Shown here: in pieces, positions 23,707 through 32,728 of the stretch
Layout: every line of letters starts with the position of its first letter
How positions within the stretch are numbered: position 1 is the stretch's first letter
From: Natronocalculus amylovorans
Lineage (GTDB): Archaea > Halobacteriota > Halobacteria > Halobacteriales > Haloferacaceae
Reading direction: 5' to 3'
DNA length: 64,000 bases
Assembly: GCF_023638035.1 (NCBI RefSeq)
Contig: NZ_JAKRVX010000002.1
Coordinates: 62,001-126,000, forward strand
Notes under the pieces: model-generated
What the model saw: the letters and a program-made list of their open reading frames with translations, nothing else
What the model was told of the DNA's origin: nothing
Database searches by the model: none
Translations under genes and position numbers: made by a program

Positions 23707-25032
23707 GTGTCTGAACACGATCCATCCGACGACCAGCCACCACAGCGACCTGCAACAATCCTTACCGGAAGCCTCGGCGCAGGAAAAACGACGCTACTAA
23801 ACTACCTACTCACCGAAACCGACCAAAAGCTTGCAGTCGTTATCAACGATGTTGCGTCGCTGAATATTGATGCAGAACGTGTGTCAGTCCAGACGGAACT
23901 TGTAAGCGGTGAATCAACAGTTACTGAGCTTTCGGACGGCTGTATTTGCTGTGGGTTGCAAGGAGTGCTCCGTGATGAACTGTACGCGCTTGCGCACACG
24001 TGTGAGTTTGACCACCTCATTATTGAGGCATCCGGAATCTCCGAGCCGGAGCCGATCGCTGGCCTCTTTCTGGGAAATACGACCATTGCTACGCTGTTTG
24101 AGCTTACAAACGTCGTGACTGTTGTCGATGCACCTCGTCTGAGTGATACATTCTCGGAAACGGAGCAAAAACCACAACAACAAGAGCAGCAATCGGGAAA
24201 GCCTCGACCGCTGTCAAATCTGACGATCGAACAGATTGAGTGCGGAAACCAACTCATTTTGAACAAGCGTGATCTGGTTGATGAGACGACCGCAGAGCGT
24301 GTTGAAAAGCTCTGTCGCCTGCTCGCACCAACTGCAAAAAAACAGTGGACGACGTATGGGATGATCGAGCCAGCAACAGTTCTTGAAGCCGGTGGATTTG
24401 ATGCAGGAACGGCACCGATACAAGCAGGATGGAAGCAGGCGCTCGCTCGGGATGAGGAGCGCTCAACGACAGACAGCGAGTCTGCGTCCGCACAGACCTC
24501 CAACACGGAATCACATGAGCACAGCCATGACCACGAACACGACCACAATCATGCACACCCTCCGGAAGTATATGGAATTTCCGAGCTATCGTACTGTGTG
24601 CGACGGCCATTTTATCCAGATCGATTTGCGTCGTTCCTCAACACGCTCCCACAGACAATCGTCCGTGGGAAGGGGCTTGTGTGGTTGGCTCACGATTCCG
24701 AAACGGCATATATGCTTGATGTGGTTGGAAATCAGGCAACAGTGTCGGAGACCGGCCGCTGGATCGCAAGCCTCCCGGAAAAACGTCAAGCACAGTATCG
24801 TCGTGCACAGCCGGAGATCGAGTGGCATGATGAACATGGTGATAGAGAGCAACGATTTGCGCTGCTTGGAATCGCTCTTGATCGAAAACCAATACAGGAT
24901 CGACTCGATGCCTGTCTTGTAACCGACACCGAGTGGGAACAGCTGACAACAATAGACGGTTTGCAGTTTGCAACGGCCAAAAAAGCGTCCTTTACGACAC
25001 AAGACGAAGCAGACCAGTCAAATCCATACTAA
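23707..25032 (+). CDS. CobW/COG0523 G3E GTPase with His-rich linker (second copy)
   Basis: A 441-residue paralogue of the preceding gene, starting at GTG 23707, only 2 bases after the previous stop; the open frame runs further upstream inside the first copy and is ignored. Walker A GSLGAGKTT, metal motif DGCICCGLQG, and LNKRDLVD are present. The linker between GTPase and C-terminal domains is long and contains a histidine tract (ESHEHSHDHEHDHNHAHP), a likely metal reservoir or buffer absent from the first copy. The pair may serve different metals or clients. Confidence 0.91.
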   Translation: MSEHDPSDDQPPQRPATILTGSLGAGKTTLLNYLLTETDQKLAVVINDVASLNIDAERVSVQTELVSGESTVTELSDGCICCGLQGVLRDELYALAHTCEFDHLIIEASGISEPEPIAGLFLGNTTIATLFELTNVVTVVDAPRLSDTFSETEQKPQQQEQQSGKPRPLSNLTIEQIECGNQLILNKRDLVDETTAERVEKLCRLLAPTAKKQWTTYGMIEPATVLEAGGFDAGTAPIQAGWKQALARDEERSTTDSESASAQTSNTESHEHSHDHEHDHNHAHPPEVYGISELSYCVRRPFYPDRFASFLNTLPQTIVRGKGLVWLAHDSETAYMLDVVGNQATVSETGRWIASLPEKRQAQYRRAQPEIEWHDEHGDREQRFALLGIALDRKPIQDRLDACLVTDTEWEQLTTIDGLQFATAKKASFTTQDEADQSNPY

Positions 25033-25038
25033 ACAGCG

Positions 25039-25650
25039 ATGACACGAAAACCACGACTCAATCTGACTGTAACACCTCCTGAAAAGACGCTAACTGAAAC
25101 CACTGCACCCGTTCGGCGGACAACGGATGAGCACGGGCATGCGATTGTCCGGCCGTTACAGGTTGGTATTATTACGGTGTCATCATCTCGACACGCGAAC
25201 GCTGCGGAGAGCGCAGATCCGAGTGGCGATCGGATTATAGCGATTCTGCAAGCTGAAAATCACCGTGTTGTTAATCGAGCGCTTGTTCCAGATCGTACCG
25301 AATCGATCCAACAGGCGCTTGATCCGTTATTGGATGACCCAATTGTTGACCTTGTTATCACTACTGGTGGGACAGGGCCGACGATCGATGATGTGACACC
25401 GGATGCAGTGCGTACGCGCCTCGATCGGGAGCTACCTGGATTTGGCGAAGCATTCCGATATCTTTCATTCGAAGAAATTGGTGTTCGAACGGTATCAACG
25501 CGGGCAGCGGCGGGGATTGCCCGCGATACCCCCGTATTTGTCCTTCCGGGCAGTAAAAGTGCAGTTACGCTTGCTGTGGAGTCCATTATCTGCGTCGAAG
25601 CGCCACATCTTGTTGGACTTGCAACGAGACACAAATCGGGACAAAAATAA
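25039..25650 (+). CDS. MoaB/Mog family molybdopterin adenylyltransferase-like protein
   Basis: A 203-residue protein with the MoaB/MogA core: LQVGIITVSSSRHANAAESADPSGDRI, TTGGTG at 108-113, DDVTPDAV, and VFVLPGSKSAV near the end. Family members adenylylate molybdopterin before molybdenum or tungsten insertion. It follows the second CobW gene after 6 bp and ends the operon, suggesting metal insertion into the pterin cofactor is one destination of this island. The N-terminal 40 residues are an extra polar segment. Confidence 0.9.
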   Translation: MTRKPRLNLTVTPPEKTLTETTAPVRRTTDEHGHAIVRPLQVGIITVSSSRHANAAESADPSGDRIIAILQAENHRVVNRALVPDRTESIQQALDPLLDDPIVDLVITTGGTGPTIDDVTPDAVRTRLDRELPGFGEAFRYLSFEEIGVRTVSTRAAAGIARDTPVFVLPGSKSAVTLAVESIICVEAPHLVGLATRHKSGQK

Positions 25651-25708
25651 CGTTTTTCCGGACAGAATTGTAGACCCATATTCATTACGTAGACGATTCT
25701 GCTATTCC

Positions 25709-25723
25709 CTACTAGTGTAGTAG
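25709..25723 (+). promoter_or_regulatory. Upstream palindrome of the sugar ABC operon promoter
   Basis: CTACTA-GTG-TAGTAG is a perfect 6+3+6 inverted repeat about 24 bp (centre to centre) upstream of a second palindrome with the related half site TGTAGTAA. The spacing of about two helical turns puts both sites on one face of DNA, consistent with cooperative binding of a sugar-responsive regulator. Confidence 0.5.
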
Positions 25724-25729
25724 TAGAAT

Positions 25730-25750
25730 TTACTACAACAGCTGTAGTAA
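25730..25750 (+). promoter_or_regulatory. TATA-proximal palindrome of the sugar ABC operon promoter
   Basis: TTACTACA-ACAGC-TGTAGTAA is a perfect inverted repeat with 8-bp arms. It ends 11 bp before a TATA box (TTATATATT, 25762-25770), which in turn predicts a leaderless start at the ATG 25797. Position just upstream of TATA/BRE is typical of archaeal activators and also of some repressors. The half site contains TACT/AGTA, as in TrmB sites, but the spacing is different. Confidence 0.55.
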
Positions 25751-25761
25751 GTCATCCAAAG

Positions 25762-25770
25762 TTATATATT
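25762..25770 (+). promoter_or_regulatory. TATA box of the sugar ABC operon
   Basis: TTATATATT lies about 27-30 bp upstream of the ATG at 25797, giving a predicted leaderless transcript for the solute-binding protein gene. Confidence 0.55.
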
Positions 25771-25796
25771 GATGTATACAAACACACCTAATTGTA

Positions 25797-27290
25797 ATGG
25801 TCAATACTGACTCACACAAAAAATCGAGCCGAACTGGTGTCTCACGGCGCCGCTTTGTCCAAGCAGCCGGTGCATCAGGAATTACGGTTGGTCTTGCTGG
25901 CTGTCTTGGTGGCGACGGTAACGGCAACGGCAATGGGAATGGTAACGGTGAGGTAGACGGAGTTGAGGACGCACCATCAGATGCGATCGTCATCTCTGCA
26001 GATGCTGATCTCACAGAGATCGAAGACGATATTCAAGAGGCGCTTTGGGACGCCGGCTTGGATAACGACATCGAAATCGCAATGCAGGCCGGTGACTTCG
26101 AAACGGACAGTCGCCGCGACCAGTACACCTCCGCGCTTGAGGCAGGTCGATCGAGTCCTGACATCTTCATGATGGACAGTGGATGGACGATTCCGTTCAT
26201 CGTGCGCGATCAGTTGCTCAATCTTGAAGAGAACCTTTCGAGCGACATTCTCGATAAGGTTCGAAGCGAGTACCTCCCATCAACGATTGACACCTCCGAA
26301 GATCCAGAGACGGGCGATCTTTATGGTCTACCGTTCTTCCCGGACTTCCCGGTCATGCAGTACAGACGTGATCTCGTTGAGGATGCCGGCTACGATACGT
26401 CTGGCTGGGATACCACACCAGTCTCGTGGCAGGAGTTCTCCGAGATTGCAGCCGATGTTCAGAGTCAAAACGAAGACGATGTCGACTACGCATTCACGAC
26501 ACAGGCAGCACCATACGAGGGGCTCGCCTGTTGTACATTCAACGAGACGATGTCGAGCTTCGGTGGCGCATTCTTTGGTGGCGTCGAGAATCTATTCGGC
26601 CCAGTCGGCGATCGACCGGTCACCGTCGAAGAGGAACCGGTGCTTGAGACGCTCCGTGCAATGCGCGCAATGATTCACGGTCAAGATGACGAACACGCCG
26701 CAGCAGGCTACGAGCAGATCGCCCCGGAAGCAATTCTACAGTGGCGAGAGGAGGAGGCCCGTGCACCATTCACGGATGGTAACGCTGTGTTCCACCGTAA
26801 CTGGCCATACTCAGTTGTCATTAATGGTGAAGATGATGCATTCGGTGAAGACCTCGGAACGATGCCGCTCCCATACGGTATCGAAGAGAGTGAATCGGAG
26901 TATGATGGACTCGGTGGCAGCCGCGCAGCACTCGGTGGCTGGAACCTTGCAGTCAATCCAAACGGAGACAATATTGAGGACACGCTTGCAGTGCTTGAAG
27001 CGTTCGCAGATGAGAGCGTAATGCAACGGGTCTTCGAACTGAATGGAAATATTCCACCAATTGTCTCCGTGATGGAAGATGCAGACCGTGACGAACTCGG
27101 AACGATTGGCCGGTACGTTGATACACTTGAGTACGCTGGTGAGACGACGGTTGCTCGCCCAGTGACGGACGTGTGGCCACAGCAGGCACAGTTTGTCTAT
27201 CAGGAAGTTCACGACGTATACACACAGACGAGTTCACCTGAGGAAGGAATGAGTAACCTCGCAAACTTCCTTGAGCAGACCGAAGAGTAA
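25797..27290 (+). CDS. Sugar ABC transporter substrate-binding lipoprotein (Tat-exported)
   Basis: A 497-residue extracellular solute-binding protein of the carbohydrate (family 1, MalE-like) type. The signal has RRRF at 17-20, a hydrophobic stretch and the lipobox LAGC with Cys36, followed by a GN-repeat linker (37-52), so the mature protein is exported by Tat and anchored to the membrane lipid. The body shows the typical pattern of SPDIFMMDSGW, YGLPFFPDFPVMQYRRD and ALGGWNLAVNPN. It heads an operon with two permeases and an ATPase. The substrate is probably a sugar, polyol or glycoside; not identifiable from sequence alone. Confidence 0.93.
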   Translation: MVNTDSHKKSSRTGVSRRRFVQAAGASGITVGLAGCLGGDGNGNGNGNGNGEVDGVEDAPSDAIVISADADLTEIEDDIQEALWDAGLDNDIEIAMQAGDFETDSRRDQYTSALEAGRSSPDIFMMDSGWTIPFIVRDQLLNLEENLSSDILDKVRSEYLPSTIDTSEDPETGDLYGLPFFPDFPVMQYRRDLVEDAGYDTSGWDTTPVSWQEFSEIAADVQSQNEDDVDYAFTTQAAPYEGLACCTFNETMSSFGGAFFGGVENLFGPVGDRPVTVEEEPVLETLRAMRAMIHGQDDEHAAAGYEQIAPEAILQWREEEARAPFTDGNAVFHRNWPYSVVINGEDDAFGEDLGTMPLPYGIEESESEYDGLGGSRAALGGWNLAVNPNGDNIEDTLAVLEAFADESVMQRVFELNGNIPPIVSVMEDADRDELGTIGRYVDTLEYAGETTVARPVTDVWPQQAQFVYQEVHDVYTQTSSPEEGMSNLANFLEQTEE

Positions 27291-27328
27291 AGTCCACGAA
27301 AAATCATACTATTTTGGTACACTAAGGC

Positions 27329-28345
27329 ATGGCAACTGACCAAGACACGGCTGCAATGGATATGGACACTGGGAGCGGTGGCCCATTATCAAGTGTAGTC
27401 AACTGGATGGAGAACCTCAGTGAGGCGGCATACGCGTACCTGCTTTTGGTACCTGCGTTCTTTTTCATCACGCTCGTTGCGTTCTACCCACTGCTAGATA
27501 CACTTCGGCTCTCGTTTATTGTCGAAGGTGCGCGTGGGACTGAGCCAACAATCGGGCTTGAGAACTATATTGACCTACTCACTGGAAGTGCATTGATTTC
27601 AAGACAAGTATTAGATGTTGGGTTTACTGCAGCGTTCCCGTTCATTGAACTCGGCTCGCCGTTTTTCAGACAGGCGCTTTTTGTGACGATTACGTTCGCG
27701 ATCGTCAGTGTCCTGCTTGAGACATTGATCGGATTCGGTCAGGCGCTTGTACTCGATAAAGAGTTCAAAGGCCGCCGATGGGTTCGTGTTGCAATTATTA
27801 TCCCATGGGCAATTCCGGTTGTCATTCAAGCAATGATCTTCTATCTCTTGTTCCAGCCAACCGTTGGATTCGGTTCTGAGCTGATGCAAGCGTTAGGGAT
27901 CTTTGGATCGACTCCGTTAGCAAACAGTCGAGATTCGTTTATTATCGTCTTGGTCGCTGATGTTTGGAAAACATCGGCGTTCATGGCGCTTTTAATCCTT
28001 GCTGGATTGCAGAGTGTCGATCGAAGCCTCTACGACGTCGCAAAAGTGTCTGGAGCATCACCATGGCAGCGATTCAAAATGATCACACTACCGCTGGTGC
28101 TGCCAGCGCTTATTGTCGCGATGTTGTTCCGGACAATGGACGCAATGCGTGTGTACGGCATCATCGACGCAACCGCAGGCTGTTCGACAGTACCATCGCT
28201 GACGTGTGTTGTTGTTGATGCAGTTTTCGCAACGAGACAGTTCGGTATTGCAGCAGCAGCCGCGTTCTTCACTGCAGTCGTGATTGGCGCGTTTATTTCG
28301 ATCTATCTGCTGTTCTTTGCTGACTCCGATGGAGGGTACTTCTAA
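27329..28345 (+). CDS. Carbohydrate ABC transporter permease, MalF-type
   Basis: A 338-residue permease with six or more helices, beginning with a polar leader (about 30 residues) and YLLLVPAFFFITLVAFYPLLDT. The EAA loop is present as DVAKVSGASPWQRFKMITLPLVLP, the contact with the ATPase. Its stop overlaps the next gene start as TAATG, so the two permeases are translationally coupled. A small extracellular loop contains AGCSTVPSLTCVVV, two cysteines that could be paired. Confidence 0.93.
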   Translation: MATDQDTAAMDMDTGSGGPLSSVVNWMENLSEAAYAYLLLVPAFFFITLVAFYPLLDTLRLSFIVEGARGTEPTIGLENYIDLLTGSALISRQVLDVGFTAAFPFIELGSPFFRQALFVTITFAIVSVLLETLIGFGQALVLDKEFKGRRWVRVAIIIPWAIPVVIQAMIFYLLFQPTVGFGSELMQALGIFGSTPLANSRDSFIIVLVADVWKTSAFMALLILAGLQSVDRSLYDVAKVSGASPWQRFKMITLPLVLPALIVAMLFRTMDAMRVYGIIDATAGCSTVPSLTCVVVDAVFATRQFGIAAAAAFFTAVVIGAFISIYLLFFADSDGGYF

Positions 28346-29349
28346 TGGCAACAGAAACAGATACCCAACAGATTGGGACCAACAAAGAGGACGAACCGGA
28401 GTTAGATCGTGGTCCGTTTGAAGCGTGGGCAGCACGATCAATCAAAAATCCAAAACGAGCGTACAAGGCGATGTTCTACACCGCCATGATCTTCTTCCTC
28501 GTCACAACGCTCTTCCCGTTCTACTGGCTGCTTATGGTGGCACTGACACCTGATGGAAGTTTACAGAATATTGTCCTCGCACCAGCAACGTTTGACCCGA
28601 CGCTGTTGCTTGCCGGTGATCTGACGATGGGAACAAATCCGGGGGCTTTCGTTGAGATTTTTGAGCGGCTCCCGTTCCACCGATATATGTTCAATAGCTT
28701 CGTGATTGCAACAGTCACGACGGTTATTGTGTTGGTTGTCTCGAGTCTTGCTGGCTATGTGTTCGGTCGGCTGCGATTCAAGGGAAAGAGCCCACTAATG
28801 CTGCTCGTGCTTGTTGTTTCGTTCTTCCCACCTGCAGCGTTCTTCCTCCCGCTCAACCAGCTTTTCAACCGTAACTTTGCGGTGTTACAGCCGGTGATGA
28901 GCGATGGGAGCCTCTACAACACGCCGTATGCAATGATTATCCCGTTCAGTGCGTTGTTCTTACCGTTATCAATCTTTATTCTGACAACATTCTATGCACA
29001 GATTCCAGACGGTTTGGAAGATGCAGCACGAATTGAAGGGACAACGCGGCTTGGCGCGCTCTTCCGTGTGATTATCCCGCTATCTGCGCCCGGTGTGGCA
29101 ACTGCGGGTGTGTTGACCTTTATTGCGGTGTACAACGAGTACTTCTTCTCCTCGTTGATGACCGACCCCGGTGCAGAGAACTGGGCACCGATCGTCGAGG
29201 GTATTCTCGGCTACCAGGGGCAGTATCAAGAGCTGTACAACCTCATGGCAGCTGCAAGTATTGTCGGGGTACTTCCCGTAGCGATCCTTGTGGTTGTCGC
29301 ACAGGAAAAGATTGTAAGCGGTCTTACCGCAGGAGCACTTAAGGAATAA
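28345..29349 (+). CDS. Carbohydrate ABC transporter permease, MalG-type
   Basis: A 334-residue permease. The first helix MFYTAMIFFLVTTLFPFYWLLMVAL and the EAA loop DAARIEGTTRLGALFRVIIPLSAPG are characteristic of the MalG half of CUT1-type sugar importers. The start overlaps the stop of the MalF-type gene by one base. It ends 2 bases before the ATPase gene, so all three are one transcription unit with the binding protein. Confidence 0.93.
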   Translation: MATETDTQQIGTNKEDEPELDRGPFEAWAARSIKNPKRAYKAMFYTAMIFFLVTTLFPFYWLLMVALTPDGSLQNIVLAPATFDPTLLLAGDLTMGTNPGAFVEIFERLPFHRYMFNSFVIATVTTVIVLVVSSLAGYVFGRLRFKGKSPLMLLVLVVSFFPPAAFFLPLNQLFNRNFAVLQPVMSDGSLYNTPYAMIIPFSALFLPLSIFILTTFYAQIPDGLEDAARIEGTTRLGALFRVIIPLSAPGVATAGVLTFIAVYNEYFFSSLMTDPGAENWAPIVEGILGYQGQYQELYNLMAAASIVGVLPVAILVVVAQEKIVSGLTAGALKE

Positions 29350-29351
29350 TC

Positions 29352-30536
29352 ATGGCAGACGTTAAACTCGAAAATATCGTAAAACAGTACGAAGACGTAA
29401 CGGCAGTCGATGACATGAATCTCGACATCAAACATGGTGAGTTTGTCACCTTTGTTGGACCGTCGGGGTGTGGAAAATCGACCACTATGGAAACGATCGC
29501 AGGGCTGACAAAGCCAACCTCAGGAACGGTTATGATTGGTGAGCGAGATGTCACCGATCTCCCACCGAAGGATCGTGGAATTTCCATGGTGTTTCAGAAC
29601 ATCGCACTGTTCCCACACATGGATGTCTACGACAACATCAGCTTCGGTCTCCGACTCCGAAAATATGATAAATCAGAGATCGATCGCCGCGTCGAAAAGG
29701 CAGCAGAAGTTGTCCAACTTAATGGGATGATGGAGCGGATGCCGGATGAGATGTCCGGTGGACAGCGACAGCGTGTTGCGATTGCACGTGCGATCGTCCG
29801 AAATCCGGATGTGTTCTTGATGGATGAGCCGCTTGCAAATCTTGATGCAAAGCTCCGCGTCCACATGCGCACTGAGCTACAGCGGCTCCACAAAGAGCTG
29901 GATACGACTATCATCTACGTTACACACGACCAAGCAGAAGCGATGACGATGAGCGATCGGATTGCAGTCATCAATGCTGGACAGCTCCAGCAGATAGATC
30001 CACCCCTGGTCTGTTACAACGAACCAGCAAACCTGTTTGTCGCAGGATTCATTGGCTCTCCATCGATGAACTTTGTCGAGGGTGAGGTTGCAGGCTCCGG
30101 ATTTACATCCGATGATGTAAAGGTCTCTTTCAATCCATCTGACTACAACTTGGGTCGAGGCAAAGATGTGACGCTCGGCGTTCGGCCGGAAGATGTCTAT
30201 CTTGCCAACAATAGCCGAGAGGCAGCCGATCCAACGGTTCCGCTTACCGCAACCACAGATGTCCTTGAGCCGATGGGGAACGAAATCTTCGCATATCTCA
30301 CATTCGACGAGGATGCAACCTCATCAATGACTGATGCACAGCTTCCTGGACAGCTGTTGATCAGTGTTGATCCAGACACCGAGATTGAAGAAGATCAAGA
30401 GATTGAGGTTGTCCTCGATCGAAGCAAAATTCACTTATTCGACACTGCAGGTGGCAAAGCGCTCACCCACGAAATCACCGATACAGGCGCGACAAGCACA
30501 GCGGGTGCAGACGCAGAAGTCGGAACTGACGACTAA
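29352..30536 (+). CDS. Carbohydrate ABC transporter ATP-binding protein, MalK/UgpC-type
   Basis: A 394-residue ATPase. Walker A GPSGCGKST at 36-44, Q-loop Gln82, signature MSGGQRQ at 134-140, Walker B with DEP at 158-160 and the switch His in THDQAEA. Residues from about 240 on form the MalK-type TOBE/OB domain (VRPEDVYL), which in homologues contacts regulators and the permeases. The polar tail is acidic. Completes the importer. Confidence 0.95.
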   Translation: MADVKLENIVKQYEDVTAVDDMNLDIKHGEFVTFVGPSGCGKSTTMETIAGLTKPTSGTVMIGERDVTDLPPKDRGISMVFQNIALFPHMDVYDNISFGLRLRKYDKSEIDRRVEKAAEVVQLNGMMERMPDEMSGGQRQRVAIARAIVRNPDVFLMDEPLANLDAKLRVHMRTELQRLHKELDTTIIYVTHDQAEAMTMSDRIAVINAGQLQQIDPPLVCYNEPANLFVAGFIGSPSMNFVEGEVAGSGFTSDDVKVSFNPSDYNLGRGKDVTLGVRPEDVYLANNSREAADPTVPLTATTDVLEPMGNEIFAYLTFDEDATSSMTDAQLPGQLLISVDPDTEIEEDQEIEVVLDRSKIHLFDTAGGKALTHEITDTGATSTAGADAEVGTDD

Positions 30537-30626
30537 CGTCATCTCCTTATCTCGTTATAACCGGTTGTTTTTCCTGAACATAATAGAACGTGAGATTTAA
30601 CAACAGTAGTAGTGAATCCTCAACTA

Positions 30627-31691
30627 ATGTCGATCGATTCATCGGTACGGGTTGGGATTGTTGGTCTCGGTGGGATCGGGCACCACCACGCAGAGCGACT
30701 CAAAGAACAGGCTGTAACGCTCGCAGGTGGCGTCGATATTAGTGATGGGGCACGAGAACGATTTACCGAGCGGTTTGATGTACCAGCGTATGCGGATGCT
30801 GAAGAGCTGTACACAGTGTGTGATGCGGTACTCATTACGACACCAAACAGATTCCACGAAGAGTATGCGGTTTCGGCACTTGAAGCAGGGCTTGATGTGA
30901 TGCTCGAAAAGCCGCTTGCACATACGCTCGAGAGTGCAGAGCGGATCGCAGACGTCGCCCATGAGGCAGAGGGGTTTTGTATGGTTGGCTTCAACAACCG
31001 ATTCGGAAACCCAGTTGAGGTAATTAAGCAGTACCAACAGGATGGCCGATTTGGCGAACTTACCCACATTGAGGCGAACTACATCCGTCGCCGGGGTGTT
31101 CCGGGGCGTGGATCCTGGTTTACCTCAAAAGCGGTCGCTGGTGGCGGTTCAGTGATCGATATTGGTGTTCACGCGATCGACCTCGCGCTGTACTTCCTTG
31201 ATTTCCCTGACGTTGTTGAGGTATCAGGTGTTACCCGATCGGAGTTTGGAAACCGCGAAGACTACACGTTTGTCGAAATGTGGGGCGAAGATGCCGGTGC
31301 AGAAGGGTTTGATGTTGATGACTCCGCAAGCGCATTCATTCGAACTGCAGATGACAAGACAATCTCACTGGAAGTTGCGTGGGCAACAAACCGACCATCA
31401 AACAACGAATTCGTGCTGCGAGGAACTGAGGCTGGTGCACACTACGATCGAGCCAGCCATGAGCTTACCATCTATGAGGCAGCCAAACATGGGGGCGACC
31501 ACCTCAGCGATTCTTCGATCGAAACGCGGAGCAATGACACACACAAAGCTGAGCAGACGTACTTCCTAGAACACGTCTCGACAGGTGAAACACCAGCACG
31601 GAATACGGTCGAACAGGCACTGAGTGTGCAACGGGTCATGGACGGCATCTATCGATCGTCTGAAACTGGCCGTGCGGTCCAACTTGAGTAA
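30627..31691 (+). CDS. Gfo/Idh/MocA family oxidoreductase (first of the sugar cluster)
   Basis: A 354-residue NAD(P)-dependent dehydrogenase. The Rossmann loop GLGGIG is at 13-18, the EKP catalytic motif at 94-96, and D178-x3-H182-x2-D185 in the conserved GGGSVIDIGVHAIDL segment. Family members oxidise sugars or polyols such as myo-inositol, glucose or glycosides at a ring hydroxyl. The GTG at 30612 is in frame 5 codons earlier; the ATG at 30627 fits the family start better. It lies 90 bp after the transporter ATPase on the same strand, and precedes a sugar isomerase-like gene. Confidence 0.92.
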   Translation: MSIDSSVRVGIVGLGGIGHHHAERLKEQAVTLAGGVDISDGARERFTERFDVPAYADAEELYTVCDAVLITTPNRFHEEYAVSALEAGLDVMLEKPLAHTLESAERIADVAHEAEGFCMVGFNNRFGNPVEVIKQYQQDGRFGELTHIEANYIRRRGVPGRGSWFTSKAVAGGGSVIDIGVHAIDLALYFLDFPDVVEVSGVTRSEFGNREDYTFVEMWGEDAGAEGFDVDDSASAFIRTADDKTISLEVAWATNRPSNNEFVLRGTEAGAHYDRASHELTIYEAAKHGGDHLSDSSIETRSNDTHKAEQTYFLEHVSTGETPARNTVEQALSVQRVMDGIYRSSETGRAVQLE

Positions 31692-31747
31692 GACATAATC
31701 AGGGTCTTTCCTGAACTTTTATTCACACCGTAGTAATATATCAACGT

Positions 31748-32716
31748 ATGCAGATTGGTGTACTCACCGTCCCGTTGGGGAATCAATCGATCGAGGATGC
31801 ATTCGACTACCTGTCTTCGATCGGTGTTGGTGCTGTTGAGCTTGGTGTTGGTGGTTGGCCGGGTGAAGAGCATCTCGACCGAGCCGCGTACCTTGACAAT
31901 GAGGAACTACAGGCAACGCTACACGAATTATGCAAGTCACATGGGCTGACGATTAGTGCGCTTGCAACACACAACAATCCACTGCACCCGGACGAAGAGC
32001 GTGCTACTACTGCAGATACGGAACTCCGCGAAGCGATCGACCTCGCGGCACAGCTTGATGTAAACACGGTTACATGCTTTTCTGGACTCCCGGCTGGGGG
32101 ACCCGATGATTCGGTTCCAAACTGGATCACAGCCCCGTGGCCAACCGAGCACAAAGATGCGCATGAGTACCAGTGGGAGATCGCCATCGAGTATTGGAGC
32201 GACCTTGCAGCGTACGCTGATGAGCACGATGTCGACGTTGCGATCGAAATGCATCCGAATATGCTCGTGTATGAGCCACATGGGATGATGAAACTCCGCA
32301 CGGAAACAAACAATCGAATCGGTGCAAACTTCGATCCATCACATCTATATTGGCAAGGCATCGATGTGATCGATGCCATTCGGTTCCTTGGAGCGGAGGA
32401 TGCGATTCATCACGTCCACGCGAAGGATACGAAAGTGTACGACGCAAACAGCCGTGAGAAGGGCGTACTCGATACAACGGACTACACTGACGAACCGAAT
32501 CGATCGTGGCTCTTCCGATCGATCGGCTATGGACACGACGAAGCGCACTGGAAAGATGTGGTATCGACGCTTCGGATGGTTGGGTATGAAGGGGCCCTCT
32601 CGATCGAGCACGAGGACTCGCTTACTTCCTCACGCGAGGGGCTTGAAAAAGCAGTTGCTGTGTTAGAACGCGCCGTGTTTACGACCGAACCGGGCGATGC
32701 ATATTGGGCTGAATAA
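31748..32716 (+). CDS. Sugar phosphate isomerase/epimerase-like TIM barrel (AP endonuclease 2 family)
   Basis: A 322-residue xylose-isomerase-like TIM barrel. Metal and catalytic residues fitting the family are Glu167 and His169 in VAIEMHP, Asp196 and His199 in NFDPSH, His222/His224 in HHVHAKD, and a final Glu in ALSIEHED. Such proteins act as epimerases, isomerases or dehydratases (IolE/IolI, D-tagatose epimerase types) or as lyases on 3-keto glycosides. Flanked on both sides by Gfo/Idh/MocA genes, it probably acts on the keto sugar these produce. Only 12 bp separate it from the following gene. Confidence 0.9.
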   Translation: MQIGVLTVPLGNQSIEDAFDYLSSIGVGAVELGVGGWPGEEHLDRAAYLDNEELQATLHELCKSHGLTISALATHNNPLHPDEERATTADTELREAIDLAAQLDVNTVTCFSGLPAGGPDDSVPNWITAPWPTEHKDAHEYQWEIAIEYWSDLAAYADEHDVDVAIEMHPNMLVYEPHGMMKLRTETNNRIGANFDPSHLYWQGIDVIDAIRFLGAEDAIHHVHAKDTKVYDANSREKGVLDTTDYTDEPNRSWLFRSIGYGHDEAHWKDVVSTLRMVGYEGALSIEHEDSLTSSREGLEKAVAVLERAVFTTEPGDAYWAE

Positions 32717-32728
32717 CGGAGAAAAGGA

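Noticed and set aside
25709..25750. Classical TrmB site in the sugar promoter
   Set aside because: TACT and AGTA half sites exist but not with the 7-8 bp spacing to GAGTA reported for TrmB, so I call them unassigned operators.
25905..25960. Short tandem repeat of GGNAAC-type units
   Set aside because: It encodes the Gly-Asn linker after the lipobox of the binding protein, a usual feature of haloarchaeal lipoproteins, not a separate repeat element.
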